Below are positions 54,555 through 64,000 of a stretch of DNA of 64,000 bases, in pieces. This DNA is from Areca catechu (lineage: Eukaryota > Streptophyta > Magnoliopsida > Arecales > Arecaceae), in contig CM038053.1 of the NCBI GenBank assembly GCA_021397845.1, positions 81,777,157 to 81,841,156 of the forward strand. Direction: 5' to 3'. Below the pieces are notes generated by a model. The model was not told the origin of the DNA. It saw nothing but the letters and a program-made list of their open reading frames with translations, and did no database searches. The position numbers and the translations under genes are program-made. Position 1 is the stretch's first letter; every line of letters starts with the position of its first letter.

Positions 54555-56834
54555 TGCAGGTTATGGTTGCACAGTGGAAGACTGGATTTTCAAAAATTTA
54601 AACATCAAACCCTAGTCAACCCGAAATCTTAGACATTAGATCCCTTGACTAGGACAATTAACAAGGCAATATATTAGGATATAGAAGATACTTATAATGC
54701 TAATATCCTTTATTCCACTAGGTACACAAGTGTATGCCCTCTAAAGGTAATCCACATAGGTCTAGATCAAGAAAGCAGTCCTATTTCTTGCTTGGTTGAA
54801 ACTCCTCCTGATAGCCTTTTTTCCTTCAGTAGCTTTTCCTTCCTCTAGACCTTTTTCCTTCCAAAGAGAACTTTCAAAACTCTTCAAAACTGCTTTTACT
54901 ATTCTATGATCCTATCTAATTATCTTCCTATGCCCTTTCTTAAATGGCAGGCTTGTCTGAAATAAAAGACTTGTCCTAACAAGGGAAGGAAGAAGTTATA
55001 AGGACAAACTTCGGATTGATTTGCTTCGATCATTGAAGCTGTAAATAGTTAGAGAAAAGGTGCCAAAAGTATCATTTCCTTATCCCTTAATCTGATTTAA
55101 TATATCGGATAAGTCCCTTCAAGTAGGAGTCTAGGTAAAAAGGTGCTAAGTAAAACCATAAATGTATGGTATTGCACAAATACTTTGCACCAAGAGATTG
55201 CTTATTGCAGCCCTTCAAAATAAACTGATAATTAAGTCTTTAATTAATCAACTAAAGACTTGGTCACCTCCTAAAAGGCATATGAAATAGGTGGTCTTAT
55301 CTAAAAAAGGTGATTTGATAGTAGGACTCTTGTTAATTCATGCACCATATATCACAAGCATCGTATCCTTTCATTCGCTCGCGTGAATTCATGCCCAAAG
55401 TTTCTCCACTTGACTGGTCAAATCCAATCCAAGGGCATGGATAATAGAAGATAGAAGCTAAGGTTTATTAGTAAAAAGGTGACTTAATTATAGAAGGACT
55501 CTTGGTCTTTTTACATCCCATATTTTGTGTGCATGCCATTATTGGCACCAAGAGTCCTAAGCCCTTAGAACTCTTGGTTGAAGATATGGATAAGGACTAT
55601 AAAATTAAGATAAATCTTAATTTAGTTGCTCCACTTAAGGCTCAACTTAATTTAAGTTCTACTCAAATTATTTAGCCCCAATAGCAAGCATTTAAATCTA
55701 ATCTAATTAGGTTAGGATTTAGGCTCCAACATATACTAGAATGTTAATTAGCTACCAATTAGGATCCTTTGATCCTAATAAAAATATATATTACATCCTT
55801 GATCATTTCTTAACATGTGTGATCCTTTGGGCTCCACATCTAGATAGTAGTAGGTCTAATGTTAAGTCATATTTAGTTTAATTAAAAACACTAATCGAAT
55901 TAGGTCAAATCGAGCTAACATACCTACCAATTTGAATCATCTTTCAAATTGACTCGGATTCAATCAATTAATTTATAAAACCTAAAATACATGATTGACA
56001 TCTAGCAATGTGTCATGCCTACCTAAAAGATAAGAAATTTGATAGAAATTATTAAAATATTCTTTAGTGGCATGTTATTGTGCAATTCAATCCTTCGATC
56101 TTCTTTTATCTTGAATAAGCATTGGCTATGAAAAATTATCAAATCCTCATACTTTGTTCATTTGAATCTGAAATCATTAATAAAAACTTGATGATAAAAT
56201 ATGAAATCTTTTTTTAATTTCATCCTGCTGATCAAAGACTTCCTGAGTCATCATTTGATGAGATTACATGGGATAAATACTCCTCTTACTAGGAGTGATC
56301 GGTTCCTTATTGACCTACTCATAACCTTCATACACAATTTTACCATATCCATGAACATCCCGTATATGACTAAGTTATAAATATATGAACCAAAACATAG
56401 ATTCATGTGTACAAGATACCATGGTGATCTCATGTCTAAAATCACTTGCATAACTCCTATAAGAGAATCATCTTTTGACAAGTAAATCTTTTATAAGATA
56501 TTTTCTTAATGGATCAATTCAGTGAACTCGTACCCTGATGAGCACCCATATCCTTGCATTAGTGTCCCTACACAAGTGGTCACGAGACCAACCACTCTCT
56601 CTATCAAGCATACATAGGATGTGCCAGTCTCTCTAGAAACTCGATCCCTGATGCAATGATCCTATGACTGGGAATTTTAGATTAGGGTTTATAAGATCTT
56701 AGGTCTCACTATTATGAATTTCATCATAACCCTAAATTCATTACCCTAATCTATGGGATTCATCATAATCTTAAAACAAAAGGTATAAGACACAACATAT
56801 GATAAATTAAAATACCTTTTATTAATATTATTGG
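54555..56834 (-). repeat. 5' LTR of copia E
   Basis: On plus starts TGCAGGTTATGG. Related to 28121-29062. It continues as typical long copia LTR sequence to about 56834, where the Tat element begins. The terminal U3 bases are probably missing or displaced. No coding content; the minus frame 56251-56481 is not supported. Confidence 0.75.
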
Positions 56835-57700
56835 TGTGGGCTCCCTGTATCGGCCGGTCGAGCTGCTGCAACGCAGGATCACTCCCTAGTTCACCTACAA
56901 AACAGGTCCCTTGCTGGAGTTGTTCCAGCGGGGGACACTCCGATGCCTAAGTTAGTGGTGGATCCCAGCCACAGAATGGGGAAGAGTGTCGAGAGTATAA
57001 GAGAAAAGCTCTTAGAGTATGGGTAAATCTGTGAGTGTTTGCGTACCTCCCTGAGCCATTCTTCTAACCACTATTTAAAAGGAGGCCTCCGCCTACGGCC
57101 CGCTCTTTTTTCGGTGATTATGGGGAGTCAATTTCTCCCATGATTGGCGACCGTGGGTTGTCACTAAGTGGTTTCAGCCAGATCAGAGGTGTGGCAGCTG
57201 GAGTTGCATGCCATGATCGTGGCATGGAGAGTGTCGATTATACCGTTGGTTACAGTTGCCTATCTGGGTCAGATTGTGGTCCCATCTTTGGATTTCCCCT
57301 TGCATGGGCCAAAGGCTTGGTGTTTGCCTCGGGACCGGAGATCGTGTTTACGGCGGAGACCGAAGAGCGTGTCTTCAGAAGTCGATGAGAAACTTGGTCT
57401 TCAGTCAAGGCCAAAGACATCATCCGAAGATCTGGCTTTCGGATGTTGTAGTCCGGTGAGAAGCCTTGGGTTGCCTGCAGTTGGCCTGGCCTTTTCCTTG
57501 TCAGAAGTCCATGGTCCGGAGAAAAAGGGCTTCGACCAGTTGAACCGGAGTTCGGTTCGTAGTCGAACCGGGATATCCCAACAGTTGCCCCGCTACTCTC
57601 AGTTTTCGAAGTGGAGGTTTGCCTTGAGAAGTGAGAGTATTAATGCTTTGTCATTTTTCTGCCAAGAGATAGTGTAGTGGATGATTATGGGATCTCTGAT
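56835..57700 (-). repeat. 3' LTR of the Tat-type gypsy element (right end approximate)
   Basis: Begins TGTGGGCTCCC on plus (U5 end), GC-richer than its surroundings. A TATA-like CCTTTTAAATAG lies on minus near 57072-57084. Its position to the left of the minus-strand integrase and antisense ORFs makes it the 3' LTR. The inner boundary and PPT are not resolved. Plus-strand frames at 57140-57677 are treated as LTR sequence. Confidence 0.6.
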
Positions 57701-58129
57701 TGGACTGTCCATCATGACTGCTGGTTGATCTAGGAATCAGGTGGTGGACAGCTGTCACTCCCAGGTTGGGGAAGAAGGAAATAGCGGGCGACCCTGGGAC
57801 CGTCTCTCCTTTTCTCATTGCACGATGGCTAAGCCAATTTGTTGGTTAAGATTTGGATGGTTGTGGCGGCTTCCATTCGTCTGTTGGATGATGGATGCAC
57901 CTCATGCCGGTGGTTAGTTGAAGGCGGGTTACCTCCCTGGGAACCTAGGGTCAAATCAACCTGGTAGGGCTTCAGAGACCCTTACTTTTTTTTTGGAAAA
58001 GGATGAAGGTTTGGCTAAGGAAGCTTCTTCAACCTCGTCTCATCCTTCATCCAACATTCCTTACTCTGGACTACCAGTCTATTCTGCAGGTAGAATCTTC
58101 CTTCTGCTCCCTTGCTTCATTCTTTTATA
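57701..58129. other. Spacer between Tat LTR and antisense ORF
   Basis: No motif on either strand that I can support. An acceptor-like TATTCTGCAG at 58080-58089 precedes the antisense ATG, so part may be its untranslated leader. Confidence 0.4.
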
Positions 58130-58835
58130 ATGGAAGAAATCGTAGAAAGTCAAGGGGAACAGGTTGGGCCCTCGGGGATGGTGACATATTAGGTCCGGAG
58201 TCGATTTCCAGTTTAGTTTCTCAGGGTAAGGCGGCTTTTTCTTTGGGAATGCTATCGCATTCCCGAGGAGTTCCCCTTCGTCCTCCCCACACTCAGGGAA
58301 TGAGTGAACGAACCTCTCATTGGGTGTCTAGCCATGTATGAAGATCATCTGAAAGCTGGTCTTCGGTTTTCCCTACATCCTTTCTTCATCAAGATCTTTC
58401 GCTTGTACCAAGTGGTGCTAGCGCAGTTGATCCCGAACAGCATCTAGAACATCTATGGATTCTTGGTCATGTGAAGCATCACAAATGTAGAACCTATGAC
58501 CAATTTGTTCATGGCCCTTTTCGTTCTCAAGAGGGATTTCCACAGCAACGGATGGTGGGTAATTGGCCCTAGATCAGGCCGCAAGGTCATCAAAGACATG
58601 CCCAGCACCATCCATGGGTGGAAACCCATTTTTGTATTTGTATTATCTTTTGATCCATGGGGCTTCGACACTGTATGGAAGAAGCCTCGTCTAATCGCCA
58701 ATGACGGGAAGAAGGTCTTGGCGGCCGATCAATCGGATTATGATCTCTTGGTCAATTTCGAAGTTGCCCCCATCCGGGAATTGTTGGAGGGGAGAAATCT
58801 CCATTGGGCGAGAATTAGTAAATTCCCCTTATTAG

Positions 58836-58915
58836 GTATAGTGATGAGAATTTCTGCTCCCCTTTCCCGGTTTTGTTGTAGCTCGGTCAATTGACATGAA
58901 CTCTTTTGCTTGTAG
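58836..58915 (+). other. Intron 1 of antisense ORF 1
   Basis: Donor ATTAG/GTATAG, acceptor TTTTGCTTGTAG/GTGG, 80 bases. Removal links the GRNLHWARISKFPLLG exon to GEMKPGVSWL in a continuing frame. Confidence 0.65.
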
Positions 58916-59432
58916 GTGGCGAGATGAAGCCCGGTGTGAGCTGGCTCTGTCAGACTTCGGAGAAGAGGGTAGCATAGGCCCCTCTCACCAGGTTAGTGGT
59001 TCGGAAGAAGGCTCGAAGGGATGGCCCTGAGGGGGATCGAAGCACTTCGTCTTCCCGGAAACTTCAGGGGAAGATGCAGCAGCCACGGAAGGGGCCCCGT
59101 CGAGACCCTGTATAGTCAAAACCCCACTTGCGACTACCTCCCTGGTTCGCGCAATGGGGATTCCACCTCAGGGAGTGGATGTGCCACCGTTTTGCCCCCT
59201 TACAGTTGATATGGGCAAAGCATGGCAAGTCGAGGGAGAGTTCGCTCATGGGGCTTCCCCAATTGGAGGTCGTTCGATGAACTCTTCGGAGCTTTCACCT
59301 ACGGGGGGACTGCTGGTCCCTGCCGTAGCTAGGCAGGCATTGAAGGGTACGCTGCTGCCTCATGACTTGGCAGTTCTTTGGAATCAGAACCTTCCCAGGG
59401 TGTCCAATTCTGCCTTCTCCATCCTGCAACAG

Positions 59433-59499
59433 GTATGATCCTTGCGGTCCCCTTTATCTTGAGAATTGTTTGATCCATGACCCCGCATTCTTGATGCAG
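59433..59499 (+). other. Intron 2 of antisense ORF 1
   Basis: Donor CAACAG/GTATGATC, acceptor TTGATGCAG/CTAG, 67 bases. The frame ahead (LPHDLAVLWNQNLPRVSNS) ends at once after the donor, while the coiled-coil frame starts after the acceptor, so splicing brings two otherwise separate frames together. Confidence 0.7.
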
Positions 59500-60393
59500 C
59501 TAGTCTATGATCTTATCTTTATGGAGGAGGGCTTGGGGAACGTTGACAGCCTCATCCATAGCCTCAAGGAGGAGCTTCACACTGCTAGGGCCACCAAGGA
59601 AGTAGCTGAAGAGTTGAGGAAGTCTATGGAGGACCGCCTCATCCGGGTGAACGATGAAGTTCACGAACTAAAGGGCGAACAAAAAAGTGCCCATCTGACA
59701 ATGGCGAAGCAAGGGGCAAGGTGGAGAAAGAGCAGGAAACAAGTCGACTCCTTGGAGCAAGCTGCCAGGGAGAATCAGGAGAAGATAGAAAGCCTGACCA
59801 AGGCGGCGGAGGAGGCTTCCAAGAGGGTCAAAGAGGCGATTCTAGAGTCTGAAGCTGCCAAGAGAGAGTCCATGTCTTTGAGGAAGTGGGTAGATGATGC
59901 TGTGACAGACTTCAGAATGTCTTCACAATTCCATGTGGAAATAGATGAAGCATCTTTGTATGGCTACCAGTATGGCTTTAACGACGGACTTTCCAAGGTA
60001 AAGGAAGCCTTCCCTCACCTTGATCTTTCCGGCATCCCTCCCTTCAACATAGCCGAAGAAGAAGAGGAAGTGGAGGAGGCCGAAGCCGTAGTAGAGGCCG
60101 AGGAGGCACCATGCCTGGGTGAGGAGGCCAATGCCTTAGTCGAAAATCCGGGGGTGACCCCAACTCCAATCTCGTTCAGGAGGAAGTTTAGGCTGGGGGA
60201 GTCCAAGCCAAAGGTTCTCCGGTCCCGGCCCAGATTGATGAGATCCTCTCAGCATAAGTTGACAAGTTGCTTCAGTCCTGTGGTGTGGGGTCTCCTGCTG
60301 ATGTTGAGTGATTCAAGTCGTTTTGGATGTATTTTTTCTCTTTCTCCTTTGTATTGTCAATGGATTTTGTATGATAATTTTTCCAGATTTTGA

Positions 60394-61017
60394 AATGACT
60401 TCTTCCTTCTTTGCATATGCAATATGATGTTTCATATGTAGCTCGAACTGGTTTTACCATTCTTTCTTCTGCTCGATCAAACAGTCATGGCCGAAGGCCA
60501 TTTAGTTGATAGTTGACGAAGACGAACTCGTGAACGGATTAGAACTCCATTGTCGAAGACCGTCTACAATTGGTCAGGCTGGTGTCACCTTCCTTTTGAT
60601 ATTAAATCTATCTATTGGGGCAGACAGGTGTCAACTCTCCGTCAACCAGTGATTAGGGAAGTTTGATTGTAATTTTTGTTGTCCACGTGGCACGTCGATA
60701 TTCGTACAATCATGATTTCTTGCACCTTTTGTCGGTAAATCTCTTTTTTCCAAAAAGAAGCCATTAATGTTGCCATCGCACGATGAGAATTTCTCCAGAT
60801 TCGAAGCGATGGCAGTTGTTGTCCTGGGAATGACCCTCGAGTGACCTTCTGGTTTTTGAAGCATCGCCAGGACACGTGGCGCTTTCTGATGTGGCCGGGA
60901 AAGGACGTGGAGCACGCCTCCCTGTAGTCGATCGTGGATGCAGGGTCTCTATAAACATGACCCTGCCTTTTGATGTCAAGGGCCATCATTCTTGTAGACT
61001 CCTGCTTTCCATTGAAA
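60394..61017. other. Spacer between the two antisense ORFs
   Basis: No recognisable motif. Overlapping minus-strand frames at 60631-61133 have no domain support. This is the expected place for promoter sequence of antisense ORF 2; a CTCTATAAAC at about 60948-60957 is TATA-like. Confidence 0.4.
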
Positions 61018-61682
61018 ATGAGGTTCAGCACATCTGAGCTCCACCGAGCCACAAAGAGAAGGGCCGTTGATCCAAAGAGGAAGAGGAGTCCAGAGTTCTT
61101 TGGGCCGGGAGATGACGACGAGGAGCCTCTCATGGACTATCTTGAAAAGAAGGTCTGCCTGTTGGAGGCCCAACTGACGGAGGCTCGGGCCCAGGTCGTG
61201 GTGGCAGCCATGGAGGTGGAGGAGGCTAGGAGGAGGTGGAGGAGGCTAGGAGGGAGGTGGCGAATGCCATCTCGGACTTTAGGGCATCTGCTACCTTCAA
61301 GGAGGAAGTCACCAAGGTGGCTCTGGACTCCTTCCATCAGGGGTTCCGGGAGTGTAGGTGGAAGGCCTTCAAGTTTTACAACTTGAAGGGACTGGACAAC
61401 ATCAAGCCCTCCGTTTCCTTTCCGGACATGAATTTGATTCTGACTCTAATGAGGGGTCAGATTCTGGTTCGGATGGGAACCCCGGGGGCCCTTCGTCATC
61501 CCTCCAGATCTCTCCCCGCCGGTATGAGAAAAGCCCTGCGGGAGGTTATTGAAATCTTCCCACATCTTATCAATGTTACTCCTTTTTTTTTTGTCTCTCT
61601 GTTTGAGAGTCTTTTCTTTTTGTTCTCTCTTTGTGAGAGTTTCTTTCTTTTCTTTTTTCTCCTTCTTTTTGTAAAAAATTGA
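61018..61682 (+). pseudogene. Antisense ORF 2 of the Tat element (coiled-coil remnant)
   Basis: Plus-strand ORF from ATG 61018 (MRFSTSELHRATKRRAVD). It has a basic start, DDDEEPLMDYLEKKVCLLEAQLTEARAQVV (coiled coil), then after a frameshift REVANAISDFRASATFKEEVTKVA and SFHQGFRECRWKAF. This mirrors the C-terminal layout of antisense ORF 1 (DAVTDFRMSSQFHVEIDEA..YGYQYGFNDGLSKV), so it is a paralogous C-terminal half. A second frameshift near 61430 precedes an acidic tail (FDSDSNEGSDSGSDGN). The first frameshift is a 20-bp tandem duplication. A candidate TATA box CTCTATAAAC is at about 60948. Confidence 0.6.
61559..61680. repeat. Pyrimidine-rich tract
   Basis: About 120 bases dominated by CTTTTTT/TCTCT on plus, purine-rich on minus. 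Low complexity; an internal polypurine tract on the Tat coding strand is possible but not needed. Confidence 0.55.
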
Positions 61683-62199
61683 AACAAGAAATGAAGTATC
61701 TTTTCTTTACCTCTTCCCATGTATTTCTTGCGACATGTTGTATCATGTTTTGTCTGGAATGTAGACTCCGTTGATCATTTTCGATCTATAGGAAAGAAGT
61801 GAGGTCAGTTGGACCATTCTTGGAATGTCTGTTATCGATAGAAAGGATGATAGTGGTCCTTTTAGGCATGTTTTCGGATTTACCGTAGGGTAGGGTGTTT
61901 ACGCCATCCCTGTGCACTTCTGTCATGATTAAGATAGGCTGTTCAGGCCCGTCCCGGCACGTCTTCGAGTTTATCATAGGGTAGGTTATGAAAACTATCC
62001 CTGCGCCTTTAATCTTCTTGGTGGCCTGGTTAGGCCATCCATTGTGCTCGTCAAGCATACTGTTAAGGTGAGTGGATCAGACTTTCCTTTGTGTAGTTGA
62101 CCGATTTTTCAGATCAGGTCACTTAGGCTGTTGTCATTCAATCGATGCAACTAGCCATTCTGAGTTGAGTAGCTTTGCACAGGAATTTTAGGAACTCAT
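61683..62199. other. Spacer between antisense ORF 2 and integrase
   Basis: Contains a repeated GTTTTCGGATTTACCGTAGGGTAGG/CTTCGAGTTTATCATAGGGT-like phrase at about 61870 and 61965. No coding motif. Confidence 0.4.
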
Positions 62200-63187
62200 T
62201 TATTGATAGTATTTGCGAATGTTTTGTACATTCCATGGCCGAGATAGAGTCTTCCCCTCCAGGGTCTTGAGTCGATATGCTCCTGGTCGAATGACTTCTT
62301 TGACTTGATATGGGCCTTCCCAGTTGGGAGAGAGTTTACCCTATTTTGTTGGCCTGGATACCTCTACCCTTCGCAATACCATGTCCCTTGTGCGAAAAGT
62401 TTGCTCCTTCACTCTTGAGTTATAGTATTTGGCGACATTTTGCTGGTACACCGCCATCCTTATCTGGGCCTGGAGTTTGGTGCTTGGTAGCAGGTCTAGA
62501 TCAATCCTTCTGCGACCGTAGTTCCCAGGCTCATTGTAGTTATCGATTCTTAGGGACTGTAAGGAGACTTCAATAGGTAGTACAACTTCGGTACCGTATG
62601 CCAGGTTGAACGGAGACTCGCTGGTGGCCGTTCTCGGGGTAGTTCAGTATGCCCAGAGAATGAAGGTCAGTTCTTCAGCCCAAAGCCCTTTGGCGGCGTT
62701 CAACCTTGTCTTCAGACCATGGAGGATGGTCCAGTTAGTGACTTCGGCTTCTCCGTTGGACTGTGGATGAGCAATGGATGTCAACCGATGTTGGATATGG
62801 TACCGAGTGTAGAAGTCCTTGAACTTCGGATTGTCGAACTGTCTCCTGTTGTCCATGATAATGACATGTGGGATGCCAAACTTGAATATGATGGAATTTT
62901 TTACAAAATTTTTCACCTTGCCTTCTGTGATCTGGGTCAGTGGTTCGTCTTCTACCCACTTTGTAAATTAGTTGATGGCTATAAGGAAAAACTTCCTTTG
63001 CCCTGATGCTGGCGGGAATGGGCCAAGAATGTCCATTCCCCACTGGGCAAAAGGCCATAGGGCTGCCAGTTGGGTCAGGTGACTCGCAGGCTGTCTTTGT
63101 ACATTGGCGTACCTCTGGCACTGGTCGCACTTTCGCACGAAATCAGTCGAGTCCTTCTGGATGGAGGGCCTGTAATACTCCTGTAAT
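62200..63187 (-). pseudogene. Tat-type gypsy integrase
   Basis: Minus strand, from 63187 leftwards: YYRPSIQKDSTDFVRKCDQC (the Cys pair of the zinc-binding domain, its His pair lost at the junction), FAQWGMDILGPFPP (first Asp), KFFLIAINYFTKWVE, IIMDNRRQFDNPKF (second Asp), HPQSNGEAEVTN (Glu), LKTRLNAAKGLWAEEL, TTPRT, AYGTEVVLPIEV, then a C-terminal part with SPNWEGPY and VIRPGAYRL, ending near 62230. This order and wording are typical of the Tat/Retand clade. Stops and frameshifts occur. RT and earlier domains are absent because the fragment joins another element at 63187. Confidence 0.9.
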
Positions 63188-64000
63188 CCATGAATCGTCC
63201 AACTCTGGCCAGCCTTGCCATCGGACCAGGTAGATTGATAGCCGCGGCCCCGGGTCGTAATGGCTTGATCGTCCAGCATACACTCGATCCGTTCTCCTCT
63301 CTCATGCCAATTAATTGGTGGACACTCTGGGTAAGGGTCACTCTCAAGAAAAGGGATAGGTCCAAAGGCCTCACTGGGATCGCTGTCGTTTCCTGTACTC
63401 AACCAGGTTGTAATATTGAAGGTAGAACTAATGCCCATATTCGAAGGCACGTCTAACACATAGGCATTTGATCCAACCTTCTTTACACTTTAAAAGGTCC
63501 GGCTCTACAAGCATGAAGCTTCTTAATGGTCCCGGATGGAAATCGCTCAGGCCTAAGCCTAATCATGATAGAATCCACTATATCAAATTTTTTAGCCCTT
63601 CTTCAGGAAATAGCCAGTTGGTTTCAAAATTAGTGCAGGTGGTGAACATGCTGGGCACATGCAGACTCCTAACAAGTGATGCAAAGGACTCAAACTAACA
63701 CCTAATAGACTCGACTATGCATTCCTATCGAAAGAGATTTATTAGATCTTAACTACAACTTGGGTATGGGGCATGAGTTGTGGTTAATGGATGACATGCA
63801 GAAGAAAATTTGCTAGTAACTCCTAATAGATGATAGAGGGTCTGCCAAAAGTAAGTAGCAAATGGGATGGGCTCTATGGATTCTTACAACCTAGTAACCT
63901 CAACAAAATGTAACCTAATAGTTCTGGACACATAAGACGACTCAGGGAAGGGTAGGAAATAGGACTCGGATTCAGGGACTAGTTTTGGACTAAAGAGACT
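63188..64000 (-). pseudogene. Second chromovirus pol fragment: integrase end and chromodomain
   Basis: Read on minus from the window edge: decayed integrase core (SYFLPF, FVEVTRL, EPIPFATYFWQTLYHLLG, FSSACHPLT; 64000-63784), then after lost sequence ACAQHVHHLH and the C-terminal domain (DSIMIRLRPERFPSGT, KVGSNAYVLDV, GISSTFNIT), then DDQAITTRGRGYQ and the chromodomain start, cut at WTIHG at 63187 where the Tat integrase begins. The core region aligns without gap for about 65 residues with the chromovirus at 16630-16845 and has the same deletion of the SDRD segment. It runs past the window edge. Confidence 0.82.

Larger units (their letters stand above)
58130..60393 (+). pseudogene. Antisense ORF 1 of the Tat element (putative gypsy-type transposon domain)
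   Basis: Plus-strand gene, opposite to pol. From ATG 58130 (MEEIVESQGEQVG) it reads the block MYEDHLKAGLRFSLHPFF (58330-58390), LAQLIPNS, LFMALFVLKRDFHSNGWW, GRKVIKDMPSTIHGWK and FDPWGFDTVWKKPR. I recognise this order as the plant putative gypsy-type transposon domain (PF04195-like). Two GT-AG introns are visible: 58836-58915 and 59433-59499. The last exon holds a long coiled coil (VDSLIHSLKEELHTARATKE..., about 59545-59920), then YGYQYGFNDGLSKVKEAFPHLDL and an acidic tail. Several stops lie in the first exon. Antisense ORFs between integrase and 3' LTR are known in Tat-lineage elements; their function is not known to me. Confidence 0.78.

Noticed and set aside
60631..61337. Minus-strand frames up to 163 codons opposite antisense ORF 2
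   Set aside because: No domain on this strand; the plus-strand frame shows coiled coil and motif order shared with antisense ORF 1, so the minus frames are shadows.
63638..63700. LTR start (TGGTG...) at 63638
   Set aside because: First read as an LTR because of TGGTG, but on minus the sequence continues integrase coding (ACAQHVHHLH), comparable to LAxHVKDLH at 17160, so it is native pol sequence.

Overview
This window is plant nuclear DNA made almost entirely of nested LTR retrotransposons. The evidence is Ty1/copia and Ty3/gypsy coding remnants, primer-binding sites (PBS) for initiator tRNA-Met, polypurine tracts (PPTs), 5-bp target-site duplications (TSDs) and no recognisable host gene. 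The mix of Sirevirus-type copia elements, chromodomain gypsy elements (chromoviruses) and a Tat-type gypsy element fits the pericentromeric or heterochromatic part of a large plant genome. My impression is monocot, possibly palm, but nothing here proves a species. Every coding region I could place is broken by stops, frameshifts or insertions.

Layout, left to right. 1-3354: a chromovirus LTR cut by an unusual inserted unit (180-3268) made of two 1273-bp LTRs in inverted orientation, flanked by a GACTC duplication. 3355 to about 11000: plus-strand copia A, split by a solo Sirevirus-type LTR (3558-5077) and by a small non-autonomous LTR element (6927-9832, TSD TCATG). 12165 to about 22500: plus-strand copia B, split by a complete but defective chromovirus (12570-19491, TSD TGTAT). 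22.6-28.1 kb: AT-rich LTR-derived sequence with a second solo Sirevirus-type LTR (25745-27452, TSD CTAAT). 28.1-56.8 kb: a minus-strand nest in which copia E contains copia D, whose left LTR contains complete copia C (29881-40799, TSD ATGCT). D's gag also carries a solo chromovirus LTR (49526-51337, TSD TATGT). 56.8-63.2 kb: a minus-strand Tat-type gypsy element with two plus-strand (antisense) ORFs between integrase and its 3' LTR. 63.2-64.0 kb: a second defective chromovirus pol fragment fused to the Tat integrase.

Copia C and D share the Sirevirus layout: LTR, PBS two bases away, gag with zinc knuckle and coiled coil, pol, then an extra ORF in the env-like position, then a G-rich PPT and LTR. 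Their LTRs carry arrays of a palindromic word (core GTGTCGACAC) just upstream of the TATA box. The solo Sirevirus-type LTRs carry a different near-palindromic word (GAGTCGGCTC/GAGCCGACTC) at the same place. C and D repeat the palindrome with a TATA-like box upstream of the extra ORF, which suggests an internal promoter.

The observations most worth checking are: the palindromic LTR unit integrated through two U5 ends, which looks like a snap-back reverse-transcription product; the internal palindrome/TATA cassette of the extra ORFs; the spliced antisense ORF of the Tat element; and the defective chromovirus lineage whose integrase lesion recurs in a second diverged copy.
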